Of a stretch of 64,000 bases of DNA, positions 53,953 through 63,140 are shown piece after piece. The notes under the pieces are model-generated. The model was given only the letters and a program-made list of their open reading frames with translations, was not told the DNA's origin and did no database searches. The translations under genes and the position numbers were made by a program. Positions within the stretch are counted from its first letter, which is position 1. Each line of letters starts with the position of its first letter. Location of the stretch: the NCBI RefSeq assembly GCF_000482845.1, contig NZ_AXWV01000001.1, forward strand, positions 1 through 64,000, written 5' to 3'. Source of the stretch: Anaerobiospirillum succiniciproducens DSM 6400. GTDB lineage: Bacteria; Pseudomonadota; Gammaproteobacteria; Enterobacterales; Succinivibrionaceae.

Positions 53953-54150
53953 CTTCATACACCCACAAAAATAACAAACAAATAAACGCTCCCCGCGCCC
54001 ATCAGCGTACTCTAAACTTGAAGATCATCCATCATCAGAACGGGCATAATGACGTGCTCGCATTTATGCTGCAGCATTGGCGACAATCAGGGCTCTTGCA
54101 TCTAATAGCACATCTAGCGATAAGTCACTTACCCTCATCAAGCTCATGAA

Positions 54151-54274
54151 TACTAATTGAGCTGTCACTCGAAGCATCATCGTTACTAATCGAGCTGTCG
54201 CTCGATGCGTCATCGATACTAATCGTGCTCTCACTAGATGCTACTAATCGAGCGCTCACTCGGAGCATCATCGA
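54151..54274. repeat. 33-bp tandem repeats, four units
   Basis: Units at 54151, 54184, 54217 (only 25 bp) and 54242, of the type TACTAATCGAGCTGTCACTC then GAAGCATCATCGA. They lie directly downstream of the MORN-type gene. No gene in 53953-54150. Confidence 0.88.
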
Positions 54275-54314
54275 TGATGATTTCGTATTCGGTATTCTCT
54301 AAAAGGTCTCTATC

Positions 54315-55265
54315 TTAGTTCTTGATGCCTTCTGATTCTTCTACAAGATTGCCCTGTTGGTCATAGAGTTTAAATCTGCCTGTTGGTCGACCATCTTTCA
54401 TCTCAACTTCGCCCATGAGTCTGCCATCAGGACTGTAGTTTTTTTGATATCCATCAGGCTTGCCATTGACGTAGTTTTGTACGACCTTAGCGCCATCAGG
54501 ACGGTACCTAATCATCTGTCCGTCCAAGTTACCAAGCTTAAAGTTTGCTTCCATAGCAACCTTGTCTGAGTCAGGGAAGTATGTCTTATAGTGGCCATGA
54601 CGCTTACCATCTTGAATGGAGCCTTCTTCAAGTGGCTTGCCACTTTCAGAGAAAGTTTGGTACGGGCCATTTTGCACTCCAAGCTCAAAGTTAACCTTAC
54701 TTTTGAGCACTCCGTTTTCGTAATAATCAAGAGCGGTGCCGTGCAGCTGATTGTCGACAAAGTTGTGCTTAAACTGCAATTTGCCAGATGGATAGTATTG
54801 CTCAACCATACCATTTAGTTTGCCAGCCTTGTACTGAGCTTTAACTCTTAAAGTGCCACTATCAGGATAGTACTGCACGGTTTGGCCATCACGCTCACCG
54901 TCTTTGAATGTACCATGGTCAATGAGGATGCCTTCTTGATTCCATGATTCAAACAGGCCATTTTGCTTACCATCCACCCAATGGCCAATTTCACGGAGTT
55001 TACCCTCGCTAAACACGACATTGAGGCCATCTAAATCGCCATCCTTGTAGCTGTAGATGCTATAACCTGTGTCGGTAGAGTCCTTAACACGGCCAGTGAA
55101 CAACTTGCCATTTTTATCGTAGATGATCCCATCAGTATTAGTAAGCTCACTTTCATCAGTTGAGGGTAATAAGTCGTACAGATGATAGCGATAGTTATAG
55201 GCCACAGTTGAGCTAATACCAATGACTAATAGTGCAGCAGCGCCTGCTAAATAGAGTTTTTGCAT
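54315..55265 (-). CDS. Membrane-anchored MORN/YwqK-type repeat protein
   Basis: The 316 residues have an N-terminal uncleaved or signal-type hydrophobic segment (LYLAGAAALLVIGISSTVAY) and then about ten to eleven beta-hairpin repeats of 20-24 residues, each of the type DG(K/E)x(D/N)GxxxxYYxxGxLxxxxx, as in MORN-2/YwqK proteins (annotated in some databases as antitoxin, with weak support). Such repeats bind membranes or partner proteins. Here the protein would face the periplasm. No toxin-like partner lies beside it, so I do not suggest a toxin-antitoxin role. Confidence 0.82.
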   Translation of the reverse strand: MQKLYLAGAAALLVIGISSTVAYNYRYHLYDLLPSTDESELTNTDGIIYDKNGKLFTGRVKDSTDTGYSIYSYKDGDLDGLNVVFSEGKLREIGHWVDGKQNGLFESWNQEGILIDHGTFKDGERDGQTVQYYPDSGTLRVKAQYKAGKLNGMVEQYYPSGKLQFKHNFVDNQLHGTALDYYENGVLKSKVNFELGVQNGPYQTFSESGKPLEEGSIQDGKRHGHYKTYFPDSDKVAMEANFKLGNLDGQMIRYRPDGAKVVQNYVNGKPDGYQKNYSPDGRLMGEVEMKDGRPTGRFKLYDQQGNLVEESEGIKN

Positions 55266-55540
55266 AGTCTCAACCTTACAAAAAATGAGTTGTTACTGAC
55301 ACAGCCACATAAGAGCTTTGCCTAAACTTGTAAAAAATGGATGATAATGACACTTAGTTTGTCACAATCACAGCGCAACCTTGAGTGATATGTGTTGAAT
55401 TTGTGCGCCAGATGCCGTCTTGCCTGTCCTTGGTTGAAAGGCCTTGTCAAAATGGCTTGTTTATCAGCTTTTGTCGTGCATGTTGCACAATAGGTGCGCT
55501 TTTACTCGGTTTTGTATATAATCAGTGTTTGCAATTTGTT

Positions 55541-55596
55541 AGGTGCTAGTGCCTAAATTAGGTAAGTCCTGATGTAAATCAGAAGATAGAGCACCT
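55541..55596. other. Predicted three-way-junction element before accD
   Basis: AGGTGCT (55541-55547) pairs with AGCACCT (55590-55596). Inside are CCTAAATTAGG (55552-55562) and CTGAT/ATCAG (55569-55582). Same outer stem as the element at 48089. About 200 bp before accD; could be a leader structure. The rest of 55266-55796 is empty. Confidence 0.35.
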
Positions 55597-55796
55597 TAAA
55601 GACGGTATTTATGTGGCTGTCTTAAAGTATTCTGTTACCACAGTACGTCGGTAACTCAATTCACCTTGCAAACTATTTGCTGTCTAAAAGACAAAGTTAA
55701 GCACAAGTAGAAGCTTAATTAAGTGTCTCAATTACTTTTAGACTATCTAGGTTGCATGTAGACCAGATCTTAGGTCAGAAAAGAGGGTAGCTTTTT

Positions 55797-56843
55797 ATGG
55801 GCTGGATGGATGAAATTGCCAAAGGTGCCAAGGGGTTATTTAACAGCAATAGCAAGCACGAGATCCCTGAAGGAGTTTGGACTAAGTGTGACTCCTGTGA
55901 ACAAGTGCTGTATCGCTCAGAGCTGGAGCGTAATCTCAATGTGTGCCCAAAGTGCGGTCATCACATGCGCTTTAAGGCTCGTGCTCGCATTAATGCATTC
56001 CTGGACGAGGGTAATCGTGAAGAGATCGGCGCAAACTTTGAGCCGCATGACGTTTTACACTTCAAGGATTTAAAGCGTTACAAGGAGCGTTATACCTCAG
56101 CTCAGAAAGCCACTGGCGAGAAGGATGCTATTGTTGTTGAGAAAGGCACTTTAAAGGGTATCCCTGTTATTGTTTGTGCCTTTGAGTTCAACTTCATGGC
56201 AGGCTCCATGGGCTCAGTTGTTGGTGCACGTTTTTGCCAAGCAGCTCATGAGTGTATTAATGAGAACCGTGCTCTTATCTGCTTCTCCACCTCCGGTGGT
56301 GCTCGTATGCAGGAGTCCTTACTCTCCTTAATGCAAATGGCAAAGACCTCTGCTGTTATCGCTAAGATGAACGATGCACATCTGCCATTCATCTCTGTAA
56401 TGTCTGACCCAACCATGGGTGGTGTATCAGCTTCCTTAGCTATGTTAGGCGATGTAAATATCGCTGAGCCTAATGCTCTTATCGGCTTTGCTGGTCCTCG
56501 AGTAATTGAGCAGACCGTACGTGAGAAGTTACCAGAGGGCTTCCAACGCGCTGAGTTCTTACTTGAAAAGGGTGCTATCGATATGATTGTTGCCCGTAAG
56601 GACATGCGTGATCAAATCTCTGATCTCATCGCTAAGATGATGGGCTACACCTTAAATGGCTCTAATTTTGTTAAGGCCGACTCTCAGATTACTGAAGCTC
56701 CTGCAGCTTTAAGCGTTGAGAGTGTTGATGCTAAGAAGAGCGACAAGAAGAGTAACGCTGTAGCTAAGGCTGATGCAGACGATGCACAAAAGTCTGATGA
56801 CAAGCCAAGCAAGTCACGTCGTCGTGAAAGCAAGAAAGACTAA
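55797..56843 (+). CDS. accD: Acetyl-CoA carboxylase carboxyltransferase, beta subunit
   Basis: With AccA forms the carboxyltransferase of acetyl-CoA carboxylase, the first committed step of fatty acid synthesis. The N-terminal zinc ribbon is seen as CDSC (31-34) and CPKC (50-53), followed by the crotonase-like core with [27 protein letters not shown] and [11 protein letters not shown]. Residues about 295-348 are a Lys/Asp/Ser/Ala-rich tail, longer than usual, with a basic end (SRRRESKKD). First gene of the accD-folC-dedD group known from E. coli, but a 583-bp gap with repeats now separates it from folC. Confidence 0.95.
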   Translation: MGWMDEIAKGAKGLFNSNSKHEIPEGVWTKCDSCEQVLYRSELERNLNVCPKCGHHMRFKARARINAFLDEGNREEIGANFEPHDVLHFKDLKRYKERYTSAQKATGEKDAIVVEKGTLKGIPVIVCAFEFNFMAGSMGSVVGARFCQAAHECINENRALICFSTSGGARMQESLLSLMQMAKTSAVIAKMNDAHLPFISVMSDPTMGGVSASLAMLGDVNIAEPNALIGFAGPRVIEQTVREKLPEGFQRAEFLLEKGAIDMIVARKDMRDQISDLIAKMMGYTLNGSNFVKADSQITEAPAALSVESVDAKKSDKKSNAVAKADADDAQKSDDKPSKSRRRESKKD

Positions 56844-57090
56844 GATAATTTGTTCTTAAACTAATTATCATTAGACTGCGACAGTGCAGTCACTAAGGAG
56901 CTGCAGATTATGCGGCTCTTTTTGTTTTAGCCTACAAAACTTAACAAAGTCACGGCACAATAGAGCTATGGCCATAGTTAAGTTCTAATGGCTTAAATAG
57001 TGTTATCCTCAATGAGTTAACACTGCTTTTTTTAGGCTAAATTCCCACAACGCGCAGATAGCAGTGCTAATGCACAGAGAACAGCACGCC

Positions 57091-57235
57091 ATGCGTTATC
57101 ACAGCTGACCATGATCAGCGCGAAATGCGTTATCACAGCTGATAACGAGCAGCGCACAATGCGTATTGCTAAGGACGCCATGCATTAGCATGGCTGACCA
57201 CGCGCAGCACGCAATGCGTTATGACCGCTTACGCG
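57091..57235. repeat. 34-bp tandem repeats between accD and folC
   Basis: Units beginning ATGCGTTATCACAGCTGA at 57091 and 57125, a shortened unit at 57159, then 57180 and a partial one at 57214. The rest of 56844-57426 holds no gene; hairpins near 56870-56930 are weak. Confidence 0.82.
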
Positions 57236-57426
57236 TAAAGTAGCGCGTTTGCATAGTCCCAAATGCGTAGTCTATAACGCACTAGGACAGATGTTTGCTG
57301 TTTAATTGGCTGGGTGTGCTCAGCCTACAAGTATAGGTTTAGGTACGTGCTTGATGGCTACCAACATTGGGCACATGGTGTTTATTTTTGCTTGCCGGCA
57401 TTTATGTCATTTTTTAGGGGTTGCGT

Positions 57427-59274
57427 ATGATTCAGTATGAAACTATCGGTGGTGATGTCGCTCAGCGTGATGCCAAAGCATTGCTCGATGCACTAAAGCA
57501 AGCTCATAGCACCTGTAGCAACTGGGATATCAAGGCATGGGAAGACTACCTTAATGCCATTGATCCAAATTGCATGAGCTTAGGCCATGATCGTATTCGT
57601 GAAGTGGCCATGCGTATGCACCTCTTTGAGGACTTAATCGTTAGCGAGACCTCAATTGTTACTGTAGGCGGCACTAATGGAAAGGGCTCAACCTCAGCTT
57701 TAATTGCTGCAGCGATGAACAACCTTAATGTCAAAACAGGTCTGTTTACCTCACCTCATTTATTTAAATTCAATGAGCGCATTCAGATTGCTGGCGTTGA
57801 CATCAGTGATGAGCTCTTATCGCAGTGCTTAAGCGAGGTTATTCAGGCTCAGTTTAGCGATAATAGCGTCAAAGCACTGTATGATGAGGCTTATATTGAC
57901 GCCCGTGAAGAGGCTGAAGCTCAAGAAGAGAGCGAAAGTGATAAGTACAGCGACTCCTTTAACTGTGAGGATCACAAGCGCGAGTACTTAGGCGCTGATA
58001 GCTGCGGTTTTGGTACTTGCGACTCTCAGTGCAATGATAATCAAGAGACAGGGGATCACTCATCGACCTCTAGTGCTCACGAGTCATGCTCTTGTTGTTC
58101 ATCTGAAACCAGCTTTGCCGATGAGACTAAAGAGGCGCTCAAGGCCATTCAAAGCATGCCTCGTCCTTTAGAGAATGACATTGTTGAGCTGTCATACTTT
58201 GAGATCACCACCTTAGCGGCCATGCGAGCATTTTTACGCGCAGGATGTGAGCTCTTAGTGCTTGAGGTAGGTTTAGGCGGTCGCTTAGATTGCGTCAATA
58301 TCTTCTACAACGATATTGCTATCATTACCTCAATTGGCCTTGACCATATGAAGGTACTTGGCGACACCACCCAAAAGATTGCTTATGAAAAAGCCGGCAT
58401 TATCAATATTTACGGCTCCGTGATCGTGGGTAGCGGTATGGACGATGATGCTCGTCGCGAGATCATGATTAACGTCAAGAAGCAGGACGCTACAGCCTTT
58501 TACGAGAATGACTCGTTCTACGTTAAAGTGGTGGAAAAGCAAGATGCTGGTGAGCAAAGTGAAGATTACGATATCTCTGCTCCTCCAATGCGCCGTACCC
58601 ATGAGATCTGCTATCGCGACAAGTCCATGAGCTTCAAGCTCTTCTTCCCTTATCCAAAGGTTCCAGTAGCTTGTGCAGGCTTGGCATTAAAGGCTATCTT
58701 TATGCTTAATGCTATGTTTGGCATTGGAAATGACTACCGCACTCTCAAGGCCATTGAGGATGCAGTCAAGGACACAGTATTGCCTGGTCGTATGCAGCAC
58801 GTAGGATCTGAGCCAGACATCTACTTAGACGTAGCCCACAATGTCCCAGCCGCCGTGCACTTACGTGACCGTCTCCTTGCCACCATCGCCAATGATGACA
58901 ATGCAAAGCAAGGTGAGCACGCTGAGCAAGATAAGCAAGCTCAGCAATCCAATCAATCTCAGCTCTCCTCATCCCACAAGCGCATTGCCGTAATTGGTAT
59001 GCTCAAAGATAAGGATATTGAGGGCGTACTTGAGGTCATTAGCTCAAGCTTTGATGCCTTTTACGTAGCCTCATTGCCAGGTTTACGTGGTGAGAGTAAG
59101 GAGCGCTTAGCAGCATCTTTAACTAAGCTTACCAATGGAGCAGCTAAGGTACAGTCATTTGATAGCGTAGCTGATGCCCTCAAGCAGGCTAAGAGTGATG
59201 CGACTAAGGATGACACCATAATCGTGATGGGCTCATTTGTTACCGTAGCCGAGGCAAGCCGCGCTCTTGCCTAG
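57427..59274 (+). CDS. folC: Folylpolyglutamate/dihydrofolate synthase with two inserts
   Basis: Adds glutamate to dihydropteroate and to folates, with ATP. The Mur-ligase-type core is complete: P-loop GTNGKGSTS (82-90), TSPHLFKFNERI, EVGLGGRLD (279-288), TSIGLDHMKVLG, LPGRMQ and DVAHN (468-472). With 615 residues it is far longer than the 422 of E. coli. Extra parts: about 153-240 (acidic, then cysteine/serine-rich: CGFGTCDSQC and CSCC) and about 490-516 (Gln/Asp/Glu-rich). Both lie between conserved core elements, so they are presumably surface loops. Start at the ATG 57427 with AGGGG six bases upstream; the in-frame TTG at 57421 lies next to that SD. Confidence 0.93.
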   Translation: MIQYETIGGDVAQRDAKALLDALKQAHSTCSNWDIKAWEDYLNAIDPNCMSLGHDRIREVAMRMHLFEDLIVSETSIVTVGGTNGKGSTSALIAAAMNNLNVKTGLFTSPHLFKFNERIQIAGVDISDELLSQCLSEVIQAQFSDNSVKALYDEAYIDAREEAEAQEESESDKYSDSFNCEDHKREYLGADSCGFGTCDSQCNDNQETGDHSSTSSAHESCSCCSSETSFADETKEALKAIQSMPRPLENDIVELSYFEITTLAAMRAFLRAGCELLVLEVGLGGRLDCVNIFYNDIAIITSIGLDHMKVLGDTTQKIAYEKAGIINIYGSVIVGSGMDDDARREIMINVKKQDATAFYENDSFYVKVVEKQDAGEQSEDYDISAPPMRRTHEICYRDKSMSFKLFFPYPKVPVACAGLALKAIFMLNAMFGIGNDYRTLKAIEDAVKDTVLPGRMQHVGSEPDIYLDVAHNVPAAVHLRDRLLATIANDDNAKQGEHAEQDKQAQQSNQSQLSSSHKRIAVIGMLKDKDIEGVLEVISSSFDAFYVASLPGLRGESKERLAASLTKLTNGAAKVQSFDSVADALKQAKSDATKDDTIIVMGSFVTVAEASRALA

Positions 59275-59290
59275 CGCACATCCGCAATTA

Positions 59291-59396
59291 GCAAAGCAAC
59301 CAGGCGCTAAGCACAAAGCAGTAAGCACAAAGCAACAAGGCGCTAAGCACCGAGCATTAAGCACAAAGCAGCAAGGCGCTAAGCGCAAAGCATTAA
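59291..59396. repeat. Three 34-36-bp tandem repeats after folC
   Basis: Units at 59291 (34 bp), 59325 and 59361 (36 bp each), of the type GCACAAAGCAGCAAGGCGCT plus AAGC. Imperfect but clear. Confidence 0.8.
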
Positions 59397-59479
59397 GCTA
59401 GCTGCACGCTACGCCACCACTCACCTTGCACAGCGTCTTGGCAGAAGGCTACAAGCAAGGTGCATGGGCTAGCTAAACA

Positions 59480-59526
59480 GGCCTCAAGGTTGCCTATGAT
59501 CAAGCAGGCACTTGAGGCCTTGTTAT
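59480..59526 (+). terminator. Terminator of folC
   Basis: AGGCCTCAAG (59480-59489) pairs perfectly with CTTGAGGCCT (59511-59520), then TGTTAT. Confidence 0.75.
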
Positions 59527-59656
59527 ATGAGCATGACTTACAGATCTAGATGATTGACTGACAGATCGTGGTAATTCTTTGTGCTAAAGTTTGCAAATAC
59601 GTACTCAGTAGAGATTTTCTAATGCGGATCAGGGCGCGGTGCGCTAAACTATATAA

Positions 59657-59737
59657 CTACAAAGAAGATCGCGCCACAAGGGCATGATCTTAAAGATCGT
59701 GGCATTAGCATTTAAGATCTTTGCTTTTTCTTTGTAG
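59657..59737. other. Nested inverted repeats before dedD
   Basis: CTACAAAG (59657) with CTTTGTAG (59730) encloses AAGATC/GATCTT (59665-59691) and AAAGATC/GATCTTT (59693-59722). A second arrangement of the three-way-junction type, with a different outer stem. Located about 135-215 bp before dedD. Confidence 0.35.
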
Positions 59738-59870
59738 CAACGTGTTGTGCTTGATGAAATTGATAGTACGAACACATGTACCACACTTAGTGGCGTCACA
59801 CTGATTTTAGTAGGCGCAAACCTTAGATTTTTTAGTAGTTTATTGATTCGTCTGAGCAGCGGGGCTTGAT

Positions 59871-60761
59871 ATGGCTATCAGTACTAGTTTGAGAAACCGA
59901 ATAGTTGGATTTTTAATCATTGCTTCGACAGTATTGATCTTCTTACCTGTGATCCTGTCTAAGGATATGATGACCCGTGAGAACAATCATGCCGTAGCAG
60001 TCGATCAAAATGGCGCTATCAAGGACAAAAATGGTCAGCTGCAGATTCAATCTACTCCTGATTTAGAGCAAGCTTTAGCCTTAGGCGATCAAAGCGGCAC
60101 TCTGACAGCACCTCAAGTACAAAAGCAGCCATCAGCTCAACAGCAAAACCACTTAGCTAGCAACAAAAAGCCAGACAATGCTCAGCCAAATCAGGGTGTG
60201 GAGATTTTAGGCGCTCCAAGTAAGAATCAGAATGCATCTATTGGCAATGGTGTAGTCATGAATGACTTTTCAGCCAATACTCCAGCTAAAAAGCAAGAGT
60301 CAGAGGCTGAGCGTGCTCATGAGATCTTAACTGCTTCTCGTCCTGCTCAAAAGCCAGCTGCAGCTCCAGCTCCAGCAAAGCCTGCTCCACAGGTAAAGCC
60401 AGCAGCTCCAAAGACCGAGGTTTTAGTTGCTAATAATGCTAAGAAAAACCCTCCTGCAGCACCGGCAGCTCCTGTAGCTCAAAAGCCAATCCCTCAGGGT
60501 GTAAAGGTAGTAGCTGGTACTCGACCATCTGAATCTTTTGTAGTTCAGGTAGGCGTGTTTGGCAAGAAAGAGAATGCAGACAATATCGTAAGAAAGCTCA
60601 AGGGTGCTGGTATTTCTTACTACATGGTTGCTGATAGCAATGGCAATCGCACCTTGTACCGCGTTTATGCCGGTCGTTCCAACAACAGAAATGAGCTCAA
60701 TAACTTAGTGCCACAGATCAACAAGCTGTGCGGTACTCAAAGTAAGGTCGTATCTCTTTAG
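59871..60761 (+). CDS. dedD: SPOR-domain protein, DedD type
   Basis: Cell-division-associated inner-membrane protein that binds septal peptidoglycan lacking stem peptides. The 296 residues have one N-terminal membrane segment (VGFLIIASTVLIFLPVILS, 11-30), a long Ala/Pro/Gln/Lys-rich periplasmic linker (about 60-215, with PAPAKPAPQ), and a C-terminal SPOR domain (about 218-296: FVVQVGVFGKKENADNIVRK ... YRVYAGRS). In E. coli dedD follows folC and precedes cvpA-purF; here a Nif3 gene follows instead. Confidence 0.9.
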   Translation: MAISTSLRNRIVGFLIIASTVLIFLPVILSKDMMTRENNHAVAVDQNGAIKDKNGQLQIQSTPDLEQALALGDQSGTLTAPQVQKQPSAQQQNHLASNKKPDNAQPNQGVEILGAPSKNQNASIGNGVVMNDFSANTPAKKQESEAERAHEILTASRPAQKPAAAPAPAKPAPQVKPAAPKTEVLVANNAKKNPPAAPAAPVAQKPIPQGVKVVAGTRPSESFVVQVGVFGKKENADNIVRKLKGAGISYYMVADSNGNRTLYRVYAGRSNNRNELNNLVPQINKLCGTQSKVVSL

Positions 60762-60931
60762 TTATTAGCGCCACAAGCTAATTGACTGCAGCTAAAGAGC
60801 AATTAACTGCTTGGCGAATACTTTTAAGCACCAAGCTAGCGCTACTTGGATAACAATTGCTTAACATTGAGCGCTATTAAACGCTAAATTAGCTGCTTGA
60901 TGGCTAAATTAATATGTGAGTGAGGATTGAC

Positions 60932-61726
60932 ATGCAACTTAAAGAACTGATTGCTTATCTTGATGAAACTTTAGACGTTAAAGCATTTCGTGATGCCTCA
61001 TACAACGGCTTGCAGGTTGCTGGCTCTGATGAGGTTAAGAAGATCGCAACTGCTTGCACTGCATCTTTAGAGGCCATCGATGCTGCTGTTGAGGCTGGTG
61101 CTGATACTTTAATCGTGCACCACGGCTTATTCTGGAAAGGTGCTGATCCACGCTTAGTTGGTAACTACTATCAGAGAGTTAAGACTCTGATGGACAACAA
61201 TATCAATCTCGTTGCTTATCACCTGCCAATGGATGCTCACCTTGAATTTGGTAACAACGCTTTCTTAGCCCATATCTTAGGCGGTGATGTTGTTGATTAC
61301 GTTGAGCCAGGCAAAAAAGACTCTATTGGCATGCGCGTCAAGCTCAATGAGCCATTAACTGTTCAAGAGATTGTGGCTATTTTATGCCATCGTTTAGATA
61401 CTAAGATCTCTGTACTTGGTAACATCACTGAGGACATGATGATCGACGATTTAGCTATTTGCTCTGGCTCAGGCTCATTCTTACTTGATGATGACAAGTG
61501 CCCATCATTCCAGGCTTTAGTAACTGGTGATGTTAATGAGCAAACTTTCCACATGGCAAATGAAACAGGTACCGTAGTATTTGTCTGCGGCCATCATGCC
61601 TCCGAGCAAGAGGCGATTAACCTCTTAGGCGACCACTTAGCCAAGAAGTTTAAGCTCAAGCACTTTGCTACTCACTTTGCCTACGAAAAGGCAGTGCCAA
61701 CTTTTGCTGCTGACCCAGATCAGTAA
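60932..61726 (+). CDS. Nif3/YbgI-type dinuclear metal protein
   Basis: Homologue of E. coli YbgI (Nif3-like, DUF34 family), also described as GTP cyclohydrolase I type 2, although the enzymatic role is disputed. The 264 residues contain DASYNGLQVAG, the metal pair HHGLFWKG (His63, His64), YHLPMDAH (Asp/His ligands) and the C-terminal GHHASEQEAI (His and Glu ligands). GAGG precedes the ATG at 60932. It probably forms a toroid with a dinuclear centre. It lies 205 bp after dedD. Confidence 0.9.
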   Translation: MQLKELIAYLDETLDVKAFRDASYNGLQVAGSDEVKKIATACTASLEAIDAAVEAGADTLIVHHGLFWKGADPRLVGNYYQRVKTLMDNNINLVAYHLPMDAHLEFGNNAFLAHILGGDVVDYVEPGKKDSIGMRVKLNEPLTVQEIVAILCHRLDTKISVLGNITEDMMIDDLAICSGSGSFLLDDDKCPSFQALVTGDVNEQTFHMANETGTVVFVCGHHASEQEAINLLGDHLAKKFKLKHFATHFAYEKAVPTFAADPDQ

Positions 61727-61761
61727 AAGCAACTTTAGCTCAAGCAAATCAAATCATAACT

Positions 61762-61787
61762 GCAGTAAGAGCTAGCGCTCTTACTGC
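61762..61787. terminator. Perfect 11-bp hairpin after the Nif3 gene
   Basis: GCAGTAAGAGC, TAGC loop, GCTCTTACTGC. No T-run follows, so it may be an mRNA 3' end stabiliser or a pause rather than a terminator. Confidence 0.5.
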
Positions 61788-62128
61788 TATCCAATCCAAT
61801 CCAAGAACCACGCCCCACAAAATCCAATCCAAATAAACCCACCATAAGCTCTAAAAAGAGCGCGACCTCACGGAAAAACAAGTCTTAGCGCATCATGCTA
61901 ACGCCGCACATCATGAGCAAAAACACTTTTTGCTTCGCTTTTATCACTTGCTAATTGAGCACTAATATCATTGCTATGTTTTGGCAAGGTTTTGGCGCGT
62001 ATAATCTGTGTGAAAATGTGAGCTTTGTTGTATTATGCATACTCTCGTGTATAGATTATTGCGTAATTCACTTATCTCACTTGCTCATGCATCTCTCTAG
62101 TAGCCACTAACTTAACCATGCGTGCACG

Positions 62129-62253
62129 GCTAACTTAAGAGCACTTTGAATGCGCCAACTTCAGAGCGCATTGAATGGGCTAACTTAACAGTGCCTTGAA
62201 TACGCCAACTTAAGAGCGTATTGGATGGGCTAACTTAATTGCACTTTGAATGG
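62129..62253. repeat. 25-bp tandem repeats, five units
   Basis: Five units of exactly 25 bp of the type GCTAACTTAAGAGCACTTTG plus AATGC at 62129, 62154, 62179, 62204 and 62229, with a partial sixth. They lie 120 bp upstream of folE. Nothing else in 61788-62128. Confidence 0.92.
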
Positions 62254-62372
62254 GCTTAGTTAAACGGCGGCGAATTAGAGAGCGTTTTGAGCAAAATACA
62301 ATCAAGCTATATAAGCGAGTCTAAACAGGCCAACTCCATGCTGGCCATTTTGTTAACAAGAGGTGGCAGGTA

Positions 62373-63029
62373 ATGAGTAATGAGCTGTTAAATGAGCACG
62401 CTATCAAGGTTAGACAAGCACTGACTGAGCATGGTCTTGAGACACCACTTAAAGATAACGGTCTTAGCGATGACGAGAAAAGAGCGCGTATCGCTCAGTG
62501 CATGACAACCATGATGGAGACTTTAGGCCTTGATTTAAGCGATGACAGCTTAATTAAGACCCCAAAGCGTGTGGGCAAGCTCTTTGTAGATGAGATCTTC
62601 TCTGGTCTTGATTACTCTAAATTCCCTGACATCACTGTGATTGAAAACAAGATGCAGGTCGATGAGATGATCAAGGTTAAGGATATTTCCTTTACCTCAA
62701 CTTGCGAGCATCACTTTATGGTTATCGATGGCATGGCTAAAGTAGCCTACATGCCAAAGACTAAGATTATTGGTCTGTCTAAGATTAACCGTATTGTGCG
62801 TTTCTTTGCTCAGCGTCCTCAAGTGCAAGAACGTCTTACTCAACAAATTCTAGTGGCCCTGCAAACCCTGCTTGATACTCAGAACGTGGCAGTAACCATT
62901 ACTGCAACTCACTACTGTGTGAAAGCCCGTGGTGTACAAGATCCAACTTCATCTACCACCACCACTGCACTCGGTGGCCACTTTAAGAACAATCCATCAT
63001 CTCGTCATGAGTTCTTAACTGACGACTAG
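62373..63029 (+). CDS. folE: GTP cyclohydrolase I
   Basis: First enzyme of tetrahydrofolate synthesis: GTP to dihydroneopterin triphosphate. The 218 residues match E. coli FolE (222). Zinc ligands Cys111, His114 (TCEHHF) and Cys182 (HYCVKARG) are present, as are [20 protein letters not shown] and [31 protein letters not shown] and AGG precede the ATG. With folC it gives the window two folate steps. Confidence 0.96.
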   Translation: MSNELLNEHAIKVRQALTEHGLETPLKDNGLSDDEKRARIAQCMTTMMETLGLDLSDDSLIKTPKRVGKLFVDEIFSGLDYSKFPDITVIENKMQVDEMIKVKDISFTSTCEHHFMVIDGMAKVAYMPKTKIIGLSKINRIVRFFAQRPQVQERLTQQILVALQTLLDTQNVAVTITATHYCVKARGVQDPTSSTTTTALGGHFKNNPSSRHEFLTDD

Positions 63030-63140
63030 CAACAAATCTTTAACTCATCGCCAAGGAGGCTGCAGTTAAGTTATATGCAGCTAAAGGCAGATGATTAAAG
63101 CTAGGTCTAAAGATCAAAGATTAATAGCAAGGAGAGTCGT

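Noticed and set aside
54315-55265. Antitoxin of a toxin-antitoxin system
   Set aside because: YwqK-type repeats are often labelled so, but there is no toxin gene next to it and the protein has a membrane anchor or signal segment.
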